Below are positions 37,501 to 48,475 of a DNA stretch of 64,000 bases, piece by piece (position 1 is the stretch's first letter; the number at the start of each line of letters is the position of its first letter). This DNA is from Stereum hirsutum FP-91666 SS1. Taxonomy: Eukaryota; Basidiomycota; Agaricomycetes; Russulales; Stereaceae. Under the pieces are notes generated by a model. The model saw only the letters and a program-made list of their open reading frames with translations, had not been told where the DNA came from and searched no databases. Location of the stretch: positions 12,632 through 76,631 of the forward strand of contig NW_006763139.1 of the NCBI RefSeq assembly GCF_000264905.1, read 5' to 3'. A program made the translations under genes and the position numbers.

Positions 37501-38122
37501 TCGTAATGTAGCCCGTATATCAGAGCGAAGATTTAACATAGTTGCCGACTCAGTGATACAAGTGTCGAAGTGTAGCACTAGCCCGCTAGAGCGATTTCGC
37601 AAAGACAAGGGGAACAGCTGGACCGACAGACGTTCTACCATAAATAATAGCCATATAATCGATGGGATGAGCTGGCAGTCATAGAGTCGTTGCGCTGAAA
37701 GATTCCGAGTCCTTGCTGCCCGAAGAGAAAAGCATGAACGACCGATAGCACTGAGCCTCGGGGCACCGCCAGCTACGGTGCAGGAAATAGGCCCACCCTG
37801 CTCTCGGAGTCAAAGACGCACCAGGGCGAGAGGCTCTAGAAGAATTTTCTAGACAGATGAGAGCAAAGTGGAGAACGCGTAGTCTCGGATCCAGCCGTTC
37901 TCGGAGCCAAGAAGCCGGTTGTGTAGGGAGAGCTGCTCCTCGAACGTCTGGTGCATTTCGTATCGCGACACGCACATCGGTGACGGATCGTCACAATTGT
38001 CACACGTTACCGTCGCGTTATGCGCATGTGATCCCGTCCCTTGTGTCCACCGCTGGTCGCGTCGCGTCGCGCCTCAGACTGTAATATCACTCTGCTTTCC
38101 TCATCGTTGCCTCCGAGATCTT
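37501..38122. other. Upstream region of the DUF6589 gene
   Basis: No gene is seen. The segment 37975-37984 (CATCGGTGAC) has an inverted match at 44293-44302 upstream of the convergent helicase gene. GTCGC and GTCAC repeats are dense at 37980-38080. Confidence 0.4.
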
Positions 38123-40878
38123 ATGGACACGTTAAATATCGACTCAAACTTTCTTACCGACTTCTTTGACAATTGGGAGGATGATCTCGATTCGGATGCC
38201 GAGTCTGTCGGGGATATCGACGAATCCGACCATGAAACATCCCAGACCGCTCGACAAGCGGATCATCGACCGATCCAACAAGCTCACACCGACTCATTCA
38301 AAGCTCAGTTTCTCAACGCGGGAAAGCGGCCTCTAGACGCGGTTCACGCTGTGTTTGATGCCTTGAAAACGAACGGGCTCACTCTGTCATGGTTCTGGGG
38401 ATTGGTGCTCTATGGGGATGAGGAATGTACATCAGATCCAAAGGTCAAATTTGAACGGGCAGGCCTGCTCAACAGTGTCGACTTTCGTGAGAGCATACTG
38501 CGTTGCGCGAAACCACCCGGAGGGAGAGCTAAACGTGGTCGCGAGGTAGTGGAGGGCATCGCCACAGAGATTGTCGGGCAGCTCGTTGCTGAAGACATCA
38601 AGGCCATAGCTGATCTAATGACAGCAGGCGAGGATGCTCTCAGCCGTGAAAAATTGACAGCATTAGATATGAAAAAGCTATGTGAGGAGCTCAAAGAGAG
38701 AGCCTTGACCTTATGGACTATCCTGGAGAAGGCTGGGTGGAGTAAGAGTCAAGTGGAGAGGAACACGCACAAGACACCAGAGAACGTGAGCTCACACTCA
38801 TCCTTCCCTCACGATGCCACCAAAATATTGACTTCTATTTCTTTCAGGTGATCATGAATGTTATCGCGATTCTGTCATACACTCGTTCCCACCATCACAA
38901 CCGCCTACAAATGTTTTGGGCTCTGTACCTTAAGCACTGTGGTCTATCTGCTCGTGCATTTGACACTCTACATGCTCTCGGATTTGTTATGAGCCACAAA
39001 TGGACCTGTGACGCACTTCTGGGCATTGCCACATCCGAGACGAACACGATGGTCAAGTACAGTCGTGAGCGAGCCATATTCGGCACCTTCGACAACGAGA
39101 ACATACCTCGCAGAGTCTTCTCACAACGCATCAACAACCAGAACATGTTCATCAGCGCAACCGGCGGCACACTCTGGGTTTTACCGAAGCATATACCTGT
39201 TGACCCAGAACTAAACCGGAAATACCAGGAAGGCCGTCGTGAAGGGGCCAAGGAGTGTTTCAACTACCGAAAACTCCTCGAAGGCAATGCCGACATCCAG
39301 GATCGTCAGCGCGCACAGGACACTTGGCAGATCACTAGCTTCCTTATTAACTCTCCCGCTTTAGAGACTTACCCCGACCGTGGACATACTTTATTTGACC
39401 GACCAGTACCTGTCGACGAACTTCCATGTGGCCGCGAGCATATACCGGAGCAGTTCATGTTTTCAACGGCGGATATTGACGAGGCCAGCTATGAGGGTGT
39501 GGAGAAGGTTATACATGAGTGGTTCCGTCAGTTGAAGATGGACTCACTGGAGGAGATGAAGAAGACATCGACGGGCAGGTTCTTTCCATGGGGCGGTGAC
39601 GCACTCACGACCTCCCGGCTACGAGGCCTAGCGCTATACAAGGGACAAGACATCAATAGCTACGAGAGGATGGATTACTTGGTCGGGACGAACGGATTCC
39701 TTCATATCATGTTTGCGGTCGCGAATTCGATACATGCACAATACCTAGGCGAGTCGGGAGGAATTGGTCTGAGGAGGGCGTTCGACAAGCTCAAGAGGAA
39801 AGGATTACTTACGACATCCATCAAGGGCCCATTCTGGCATCACCTCGACGAAGCTTTGTGGCACGTCGGGGAGGCGATGATTTTGGCTTGTTGGATGGAG
39901 GCTACCGGTGTCGAGAGATTGGAGGAGCTGGTCGCATGGCCACCGGAGGCGCTTGCGACAATGGCGGGGGAGATATATGAGAATTTCGCGTGCCGCAAGG
40001 CTCTCGCTCGAACACGCACTACTGACCCAGAGGATCAGGACGAAGTCAACTCGCAAGCCATAATGTTTCTTACTGACCTATTGCCATATTTCAACCTTCG
40101 CGATTCGATCAAGCGAGGTGATGTCGGACGTATTCAGGACCTGCTTCCGTGGATGCTACTACGCTTTGAAGGTGGATCCAATAGCAACTATACGAAAGAA
40201 ATCCTAGAGCTACTCCAGGGATTGGAGCGTGAATGGCAGCCGGATGTCAAGTGAGTGATAGAATCCATTGCGAGATGATGGATTGCAAGCTTACCATTCA
40301 CAACCAGGAACTTCATTGTGCGGCATTGCTGGCTGGTCAACCTCAGCGGCAAACGTGACGGCTATAAACCGGTAGATCAAGCTCAAGAACACAATATCAA
40401 GAGAGAGAAATACTCTTACCGGAGTCTAGGACCAGGCGCGACGATGGAGAACCACAGCAAGAGGGCGAAGACAATCCCGGTGGTGGATCTGGTAAAGGAC
40501 CATGTTAAATCACAATTCAAGCTTGTACGTGCACGTGGCGACAGGCATACAACACCAGTGAAAGAGCAAGATGTGGCGACGTGGCGAGACATTGCCGTAG
40601 CAGAACAGTGGTTCAGGCCGAAGGAAGGACGCACATTCAAGAACACTGGTAATCGTGCAAAAGATTTTGTGACAGAAGGGATGGCAAGTTTAGCACAGAG
40701 TCGGACGGTGAACGAGTGGTGGAACAATAGAACATTTCCACGGGAAACATCGGAGCGATGGTTAGACGAAGAGAAAAAGCAGAAAGAGGATGAGAGGAAG
40801 CGAAAGGCAGAGGAGCTGGAGAACGAGAAGTCCAAACGGCAGAGAACGGGGGAAGAAAGAGGAGCAGGGAATCAATAG
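38123..40878 (+). CDS. DUF6589 domain protein
   Basis: Three exons (38123-38785, 38848-40250, 40308-40878) encode 878 residues. The N-terminus is acidic (about residues 10-50). A helical region follows with TLSWFWGLVLYGDEEC. The central region carries the DUF6589-like core: MNVIAILSYTRSHHHNRLQM, FGTFDNENIPRRVFSQRINN with its FDN motif, ISATGGTLWVLPKH, SFLINSPALETYPDRG, YLVGTNGFLHIMFAVANSIH, and WHHLDEALWHVGEAMILACW. After exon 3 joins at KNFIVRHCWLVNLSG come a basic region and a Lys/Glu-rich coiled tail, KKQKEDERKRKAEELENEK, probably nuclear. DUF6589 has no established function; it is frequent in Agaricomycetes. The gene converges tail-to-tail on a RecQ-like helicase, with under 70 bases between stop codons. 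Confidence 0.82.
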
Positions 40879-40945
40879 TAGATATAAAATGGTACGAGTA
40901 GTGTATGTCTGCGATGGGTGGGATGCCTGATATATCACTGAGCGG

Positions 40946-43900
40946 TCATGACGAGCCTTGCGGAGGTTGTGGGTTATGCTCTGGGTGGTCATGAGCGGCG
41001 TGCATGGGATATGTTTGGTGAAGGGAATATGAAGGATACCCGTAGGGTGGGTATGGCATTGGGTTCCAAAATGCAACGCCGGGGTACCGAGGATCCGTTG
41101 TGTAGTAGCCGTATTGTGGCGGCGTGTAGGGGTGTTGGGGTCCGCGGTCATTTGGAGGATGGGCTTCAGACGACTGCAAGACCGGATTTGCAGCGACTAC
41201 AATAATGAGATAGGGATGTTAGAGTGAAATTTGGACAGATTCGCGGGAATAGACGCACCTGTAGACGGCTCAGATACTTTGCCCGTTTGGGCGCGTCCAG
41301 AACCAGTTGGACGATGATCCAACGATGGAATACAGCTAACATGAGCTGAAACTGACTGTTCTACGGATGTTGCTGCAAAGATCGCGGTCCTCGCGCTGCC
41401 AGGGGAGGGTAGACCTGTATGCATTGACCGCGCGGATGACGCTTCGCATGAGGGATATCGCTGCAAACAAAGCAAGAAGTGTCAGCGTGAAGATGGATAG
41501 TGAGTGACGTTGGAGTAGCATACCGGCTCATCAGAAGATTTCGTGGATGGCAGAGGTGAAGTGAGGGGGAGAGGAGAGGCCGGAGGTGGCGGCGTTGAAG
41601 GTCGCGTCGCTTCGTGAGAACGCGAAACACGCGGGCGCTTGGGAGCGCGTTCGACGAGCGCCATCAGTGGCTCTTCATCCGACGACGACGACGACGACGA
41701 GTCATCGTCGCGCTCCCTCGCCCTCTTCTTCGCCTCTCGCCTCATCTTGGTCTCAGCCTTGCGCGCGTCCGCCTTTGCTCGCTTCGCAACTTCCTTCTCC
41801 GCGTCTACACGCTCGTCGAGTTCCTTCAAGAGCTTCAAAACCTCGTCCGCGTGCTGTTCCCTCCACATCCAATCTGCCGCAGCGAACTGGAGATCCTCCG
41901 AAGTACGCCATCGACGATACGTGGCCAGGGCCGTCACCACAACGTCCGGCATCAATCCCTCTTCGCCCCAGATCGCATACGGATATTTTGCTCGGTAAGT
42001 CGATGCGCGCCACCCTAGCAGGATATTTCTGGCGTCTTCCAAATGTTGATCACGACGTTTGACAGCGCCGCATTCTTTGTCCCGTGGGTTTGTCTTGTCC
42101 GCCGAAGGGGCTTCAGAGGAGCATGGAGGTTCGCCCATAGTGGTGCGCTCTGTCGTTTCGGTTTCAGGTGAGTGTTGATCGTGATTTGATGCCTTTGTTC
42201 TCTTCTGACCGCAGATATCACAGCACTCTCCGGTCGGTTCTATTTCTCACAGTCAGCACTAGCTTCTTCGCACATTTACAAACTCACTCACCTTCCCGAT
42301 CCACGGGGTTATTGAAGTACTCATCCGCCACATCCCTGCGGCAGTCACAGGTCTGGATCCATCGCCGTAAGTTCGACTCAACGGCCTTCATGAACTCAAC
42401 CTCGTCCCCCTCCTCTCTCTTTTTCTTATTCTTCTCCTGAAACACCGTGGGTTGCACCAACAGGTATGCGCTCGCCTGCGAACCCTTCTTCCGACCGGCG
42501 CGCCCAGCACGCTGGAGCCAAATCGATAACGATGCCGGAACCATGAATTGGACGACGGACTCAATGCCCGGTAAGTCACAACCCTGTGTTATGTGAGTGT
42601 GAGTACCCGAGCTAACAATAGCTGCTGCAGTGACACCACTTACCATGCCCCAAGCCTCACTCGAAAACATGATGTCGGTCTTATCGTCGCAAAACCGAGC
42701 GGCCGCGTCTATCTTGGAGTCTTCGCCACGACGGGAGTTATAATAAGCTACGCGTCCTCGTAAGTGTTCTGGTAATCGTTCTCGAAACCATCGCCACGCC
42801 TTCATCGAGAGGAGGATATCGTCAAAGAAGATGACGACCTTTCCGAGACGCTCAGCGTTCGAGTCCTTCGGGAGAAGGAACTCGAGCGACTCGAGGTCCG
42901 ATTTGCCTGCGTTCATGTGCACAACGTGCCAGGTAATGTTCGCGCGATCGTTACCGAGGTTGAGGTGGAAGGTGTCCGGTTTCGAAAAATGGACGGACTT
43001 GCGGATAGCTGTCAGATCATCCGGAGTGAGTGTGGCGGATGTTGCGAGGAACGGTGTGTGAGCTGCAAATGCACGAAGGGTCCCGAGCTTTGAGTAGATC
43101 TCGCGGAACTTCTCACCCCACTGTGTGATACAGTGAGCCTCATCGACGACGAAGGCTCCAATGCGCTTGGCGAAACAAGCTTTGTTGAGCAGAGAGCGAA
43201 ATTTGTCGTGTTCCAAGCACATATTAGGTGAGGTGATGACCACATTGATACGGCCGTCTTCTATGTCCTGAGAAAGAGTCAGTCAGCGCTGATGGTATGG
43301 AATGAAGATCACGACGAACGCACCTTCAGTATCTTGTCAGAGTAAGTCTTCCCGTTAAGAGCGACTGCCGAGAGGCCAACCTCAGTGAACCGACGAGCCT
43401 TTTGTTGCTTTTCATTAGATCTCGAGAGGTAATGGAGACAGTTTGAACGCTCACCTGGTCCGCTTCAAGACTGTTCAAGGGAGAGACCACAATCAAGACC
43501 TTTGGCTTTTCCTTCTGGTTCGTCTTCCCGTTCGATTTATCACCACTCTCTTCTTTGCGAGCTTGCTCCCAGTAGAATACCGGCAACATAAACGCAATTG
43601 TCTTCCCTGAACCCGTCGGTGCGATCAGCTCACAGTCGATCCCCAACACCAGACACTCCGCGATGTCTAGCTGCCACACGTGAGGTGTGATAGCACCCTT
43701 CGAGCGGGCCACACACTGCTCTGTCATGGTACGACGTGCCTCTACTGAATCATAACCCCACTCCTTCTTAGCCCGTTCTCGCGCAGCATCTAGTAAAGCA
43801 TACGAGCGGATACGTTGGTGCTCATGAAGCTCGGCACGCACCCTCTTCGCCTGCTCTGCACGATCGGACGCTTTACCAGTTTGTGTTGACGAAGAATCAG

Positions 43901-44120
43901 CTGGAACCTGGGGATTCGGGGCAGGTTTCGAGGAAGGTTTCGATGATGAGCGGTCGGTAGAGGTGCGGTTCTTTTGCTTGGGGGGAGCTGAGGTCTTTGT
44001 TTTGGAAGAAGAGGTGAGTTTGGCAGGGGTTTTTGCACCCTTGGGAGGCTGGGCATTTTTGGTTGGGGAAGGCCGTGTTTTCTTGGGAGAATTGGGTGCA
44101 CTACTCGAAGTGAGAACCAT
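40946..44120 (-). CDS. RecQ-like DEAD/DEAH helicase
   Basis: About seven exons encode roughly 940 residues. A Lys/Ser/Pro-rich N-terminus (about 1-110) precedes the helicase core: ELIAPTGSGKTIAFMLPV (Walker A), VLIVVSPLNSLEADQ, VVITSPNMCLEH, GAFVVDEAHCITQWGEKF (DEAH box plus RecQ aromatic loop), PFLATSATLT (motif III), VVIFFDDILLSM, IMFSSEAWGM joined to GCDLPGIESVVQF, and QRAGRAGRKKGSQ (motif VI). A zinc site typical of RecQ follows: CDCRRD with a later ECCDICG. The C-terminal half is disordered: a helical, charged segment, a run of serines and aspartates, and a Pro/Tyr-rich end. RecQ enzymes unwind DNA in 3'-5' direction. It resembles the many RecQ-like copies found in Agaricomycete genomes rather than the housekeeping BLM/SGS1 protein, since no HRDC domain is visible. 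All core motifs look intact. Confidence 0.88.
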
Positions 44121-44330
44121 CGGTAGAATATAGTTGTAGTAGGGTACGAGATAATAGACTGTAGCGTGAGATGAACAGCAATATGACGAGTAGTATGGTG
44201 TGCGCGAGGAAGGGTTCGTGTCATGGACACACGACGCGTTCGGTCACATGTGTCGTGAAACGGAGCATGTGCCGTTCCCACGCCGTCACCATGTCACCGA
44301 TGGGGCCTCCTCTCTACGAAATTCACCAGA

Positions 44331-44473
44331 CGTTAGAGGGGTGCGATTCCCAACTTTCTGACTTTCAATTTTCCACGTGTTTTTTTCACTCCGCAGATTT
44401 TCAGCCACTCAGCCTTGTTCCCGGTTCCCTCCCGTCCTCTCACTCAGCGCCTGGAGAGAGCACCCCTCTAACG
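44331..44473. mobile_element. Small terminal-inverted-repeat element (MITE-like)
   Basis: The 14 bases CGTTAGAGGGGTGC at 44331-44344 are perfectly inverted at 44460-44473. The enclosed sequence is pyrimidine-rich and noncoding. No target duplication is evident beside either end, so the boundary may be wider or the insertion old. It could also be a long-spaced hairpin unrelated to transposition. Confidence 0.45.
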
Positions 44474-45438
44474 GCTGGTTTCGAGACTATTTCTTTGCTA
44501 CCTTTCGACAAAACCGCTCTGCCACTGAAAAATCTCCATAGGTATCTCTCGTCTGGTCGTCCAGCCCTCGCCGAAGAACGTTCCTAACCACCGCCGACGC
44601 ACCGAAACCTCCATCTGCCCTCTGTCTTCGTCCTCCCGGTCTCCTTTCCGACGTGAACACACCTCTAGCCTAGCCAAAGCTCACTTTGGAAACCTTACCT
44701 TAGCGTTCTCTTCAATATACCGACGGCTAGCTCGAAACTCATGTCCTCTAGGCTCTCTCTCGTATTCCCATAAGCGCCTCCTACCATACCCTCCCGAATT
44801 CTTTGTCATTGTGCATTGCAGGAGTTATTTTTCTCCGAGTTTAGGGTTCCATAAACGTTGTCACTATGCAGGAGATTTCCTTGATCTTTAATCGTTGCTC
44901 AGCTTCGTCTTCGTCTTGGTTTCCTCTTCCTCAGCCTGGAAAATGATGCAGGGAGCGGAGCGCCCTAAAGTCACATTCCTTTTACTCTCAAACCAGAAAG
45001 GACTCGTGAGCTGTACAGAGCAAAACTAGCCATGCTAAGTACACAGTGTCGGCTTTGCGGCCAGCTCGAAAGCCGAGATCGTGCCTACTAGCAGTGTCGA
45101 GCTTCACTCAAGCTAAACTCCTCGCAACATGAAGTACGCGCTCCACCATTTTGTCAGTGACGGCGTGTATGGCTTCATTTCATCCTTGTTTCATGTCGAC
45201 CACGCATAGCTTGTGGCAGGTCACAGGTGAAGAAGGAGGTGCATCGACATCTCTTGGACTTCACGATGTACTCCAGTAAGTGCACGAGCTACTAATAACT
45301 ATAGCCGCCATGGTCATTCATGACATGCCCAGTACTCCCTTGAAAAAGGCCGCCAGAAAGGACCGTCCTGCCAAGGAAGCATCTGCTCACCTTATTCATC
45401 CAACGCCGAGACCATGCCGTTGCCCAGCGAGAAACAAA

Positions 45439-45447
45439 GTATAAAAC
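45439..45447 (+). promoter_or_regulatory. TATA box of the first small secreted protein gene
   Basis: A GTATAAAAC core lies about 100 bases upstream of the ATG at 45544. Confidence 0.45.
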
Positions 45448-45543
45448 CTCGCACTGTGTACGAGCAGACGTCATCCCATCGTCTTCAAATAACGATATCG
45501 TCTCCAGTCATCCCAGTTCATACCAACTGTGCGAAACTTAGAC

Positions 45544-45930
45544 ATGCAGTTCTCCTACCTCCTTTGCACCTTCGCGTCCATCGTCCTGCTCGCGGGTACG
45601 ACGAAGGCTCAGGGCCTCTCACTTGATCCATGTCAGTCTCGCCTTTTTTCCCCTAGCGATAGCATTTTTATAGAAGTACTGACATAAATGCACTCACTTC
45701 ACTGACATCCACAGACACCGCCTGCGCCGGACTGAACCAAGGCGACCAATGCTTCTACCTCCATGCGAATCGACGGAACCACTCAGCTGTGATGCACTTC
45801 TTGGGGGATGTACGTTCCAGTCTGCTTTTATTCTTGAGATTTTTACCGATAACTGACTAATCCTACTACTGAAGTCTGCGAGTTCGATGCTAATGGTACT
45901 TTGTACTGTGATACGATGATTCAAGCCTGA
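45544..45930 (+). CDS. Small secreted cysteine-containing protein
   Basis: Proposed exons 45544-45631, 45715-45809 and 45883-45930 give about 76 residues. The start is a signal peptide (MQFSYLLCTFASIVLLAGTT, cleavage near KAQG). The mature part includes YTACAGLNQGDQCFYLH and a tail FDANGTLYCDTMIQA. Exon 1 ends with one base of a codon at a GTCAGT donor. The last acceptor is uncertain: the genomic text just upstream reads CEFDANGTLYCD, and a one-base-different splice would keep that extra cysteine, but no donor fits the phase. Such short secreted proteins are often effector or surface candidates in fungi; no function is known. A second one with similar architecture lies at 52704. Confidence 0.55.
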
Positions 45931-46643
45931 GCGTGAATCACGTAGAACTGAGGACGTGTGTGGGTAGCGTGGAGGGCTTGTTTCATGTGGTCGTAAGTGT
46001 ACTCATGATTTGTAGAAATCCATGCTCTTACTGACGCAGACGGTCGTCATTTTTGTAGGAGATCGATAGCGATATATATCGAACTACTGACGTACCGGCG
46101 TGAAATATCATGTTAACCTCTCTTTCCATGAATGCGGAGTCTATCTCACATATAATCGTTTTGTTTAACTCGCGACCGTGGCATATGCATGCGACGGAAG
46201 GGAACCATAAATCGTTTAAGTAGTACCGTGAAAGATTCGGATAATGTTGCCAGTTGTGGTGGGTGCGCTCACCTTTCGTCAGCCATCACCCTCCATGGCA
46301 TTCGTACCTTCTTTGAATCCTTTACGTTTAATCCCGGTAGATTTTATCCTGACGCAACAGAAAGGTATGTGCTCACGCAGTCGCGATCTTCAATATCGTA
46401 TTCTTCAAATCAAATGGTGCACAACGTTCGAGTATATGATCATGGGATGCAGAAGGTGAGTGAGAGAAATTGAAGAGATAAGTCGGCTGCTGTCGCGTAT
46501 GGCGCCTTCCAGCCGTTGATTGGCTCGGTGGAGGCTTCCGAATCCTAACAAGGACAATTCCTTGCCATACCGCAGTAGCGCACGCCAGGGTTACGCAGCT
46601 GCTCCGTTCCTTGCCCGACACCATCTCCACTTCTGTAGAGCGT
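45931..46643. other. Intergenic, no gene recognised
   Basis: Short open frames only. From about 46530 the frame of the next gene is already open upstream of its chosen ATG, so an additional 5' exon there is possible. Confidence 0.4.
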
Positions 46644-48036
46644 ATGCAAACCCCAATGGCTCCGACAAGCCTTGAGCTAGCCATCCGTAAGTGTGAAGGC
46701 CTCTTCGTTAACAGATTTGCTGACATGACGCTACATAGGGCTAGGTAACCCGCCACCCAAATCGACCCACTCCGACGCGACTACTAGTACAACACGCTGG
46801 TCTGGCTTACACGTCATTAGCTCCGACGAAACTTCGTGGGGGACCGGATCTACCATCTACGGATACCAACTCGACCCGTCCAAATTCGACACCGGGTTTC
46901 TCATCGTCGTGAACTACGAAAGGAATACGGAGGAGCCAGATTGCCTCGAGAACGAAATCCTCGACAGCGATCTTCAGATGGTGTTTCCTCCCATCATGCT
47001 CTTCGAACAGTTCGTTCGAGATGCTCATCTCACCGATTACGTCACCCAAGTCATCTATAAGACAGTCAACAGCCTCCCGACTTTCACACTCGACACGTCC
47101 AGCCTTCCACCATATCCACCATTTCCTCAGGGGTTTGATCTCCCCGTTGTCCCTATATCATCCCTTCGCCGTGATCCAGATAGAGATGGTCACCCATTTG
47201 TCGAGCCAGTTTTTCTTGGAGGCAACACATACGCCTTTAAACATCACGGGGATACTCCCGTGGAGAGACAAACGATCCTTCAATCCGACACTACCGACAA
47301 CGCCTTGATCCAAGAGCTCACATTCCTCTCACGCTTCGACTCGCCCTTCATTATCAAACCACTCTCCCTCGTCTCTGACGAAGAACTATTTCGCGGCTTC
47401 TTGATGCCGTTCGCGCCTGCGGGGTCCTTGTCGCAGGTCTTCCATGATCTACGCAGACGAGAGGGAGGCACCGACGACGACTGGGGACCTCCCAGCTTGC
47501 CAAGTCAAACGGCCGGATCGATCGTCGATCGCGCATCCGGACGGTTCCCTCTCACGAATCGTACGAAACGCATACCGTGGGAAGTCAAGCAGTCCTGGGC
47601 GCTCGACTTCGTCCATGGTGTCATCATCCTCCACCGGATTCCCTCCTTCTGCGGCGACTTGAAGCTGGATAACACGCTCGTTCTACCGGACGGCCACCTC
47701 TGTCTCATCGATGTGGCACACCAGCGAGGTTGGACAGAGCCCTACCTCCCTCCTGAGATGGACCTACGGCTAGGTCGCCCCGAGTTGACCGCTCCACGAG
47801 ACGTGTTTGCGATGGGTCTTGTCCTTTGGGCCCTTTCCGAGGAGGTCGAGGAATTTGAAAGGGACGATGTGACCGCGCCGCCGCAGATGATATGGACGGA
47901 TGTCAGAGATTCTCCACCGATGTGGTACAAAGCCTTGGTCGAGGAATGTGTACGCCCGGACCCCGCAGAACGTCCCTCCGCGGATACTGTGCTCGCTCGC
48001 CTCACCGCTGATATGCATGTTGACCCACTCAATTAA
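46644..48036 (+). CDS. Protein-kinase-like domain protein
   Basis: Exons 46644-46686 and 46739-48036 give about 446 residues. The N-terminal third is unlike known domains. A kinase-type fold follows: VEPVFLGGNTYAFKHHGD (ATP-lysine strand with a weak glycine loop), FRGFLMPFAPAGSLSQVF (hinge), GDLKLDNTLVLPDGHLCLID (catalytic loop with Asp, Lys and Asn, but Cys-Gly in place of His-Arg), then DVA in place of DFG. LTAPRDVFAMGLVLWALSEE and VRPDPAERPSADTVLARL make the C-lobe. Because the Lys and both Asp are kept, activity is possible, though the altered HRD and DFG would suit a pseudokinase. The frame stays open upstream of 46644, so the true start may lie further 5'. Similar kinase-like proteins are common in Agaricomycetes; the substrate is unknown. 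Confidence 0.72.
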
Positions 48037-48116
48037 GTAATAGGTCAGTTCGGAGCTCTATCGTCTTCATTCAAGCTGACATCTCTCATCTACAGGAGAT
48101 GGACTGCGTGTGAGCT

Positions 48117-48475
48117 CTATGAATAGGAGCAAGTGGGGATGGTGGAGGCGGTGGAGTATGTCTTGAGGTGGACGAGTCTACCTGGAGAGGCTCGTAAGTT
48201 GTACTGCATGAAAGAGTCGAACGGCCTCACCCTTTCCGAAGAGTCCGCTTCCATTTTGAACAACTTTGATACACGCAACAGCGCGAATAGCACGTCAGTT
48301 TCTCCGTTTTCGGCGATATTACTCTCTTCATAGAGAATGCGGTCGGTGTAGTAATTGCATAGGGCTTGAGCCATTACTGAGTGGGTGGGTTCGACGGGAA
48401 GGACGCCTTTCGAGACTGACTCGTCGTCTGCTTCGATGAGGAAACAGGAGGACTTATAATGCGGCCATATTATTG
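48117..48475 (-). pseudogene. Coding-looking fragment, possibly a gene remnant
   Basis: A minus-strand frame reads SSCFLIEADDESVSKGVLPV, then MAQALCNYYTDRILYEESNI and VLFALLRVSKLFKMEADSSE. Its amino-acid usage looks protein-coding. It stands alone just past the 3' end of the kinase-like gene, with no start or partner exons found upstream. A TAG lies just 5' in frame. A remnant of a BTB-type or other gene is possible but not shown. Confidence 0.3.

Larger units (their letters stand above)
37975..44302. other. Candidate two-gene unit: DUF6589 protein plus RecQ-like helicase
   Basis: Two large genes converge and nearly touch. A 10-base sequence (CATCGGTGAC at 37975-37984) recurs in inverted orientation at 44293-44302, outside the opposite gene, about 140-175 bases upstream of each start. 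It could be a remnant terminal repeat or a shared promoter element. No target duplication was seen, and a 10-base match over these spans could be chance. Confidence 0.3.
44121..45543. other. Helicase promoter side and intergenic tract
   Basis: It contains the small inverted-repeat element at 44331-44473 (separate entry). No protein gene is recognised. A TATA-like AGTATAAAAC at about 45438-45447 precedes the small secreted protein gene. Confidence 0.4.

Noticed and set aside
37919..38122. Upstream extension of the DUF6589 protein to an earlier in-frame start
   Set aside because: The added residues are arginine- and cysteine-rich, read as leader sequence, and do not resemble the acidic N-terminus that starts at 38123.
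40762..41151. Minus-strand frame overlapping the DUF6589 3' end
   Set aside because: It is a shadow of the DUF6589 lysine-rich tail and the RecQ last exon in other frames.
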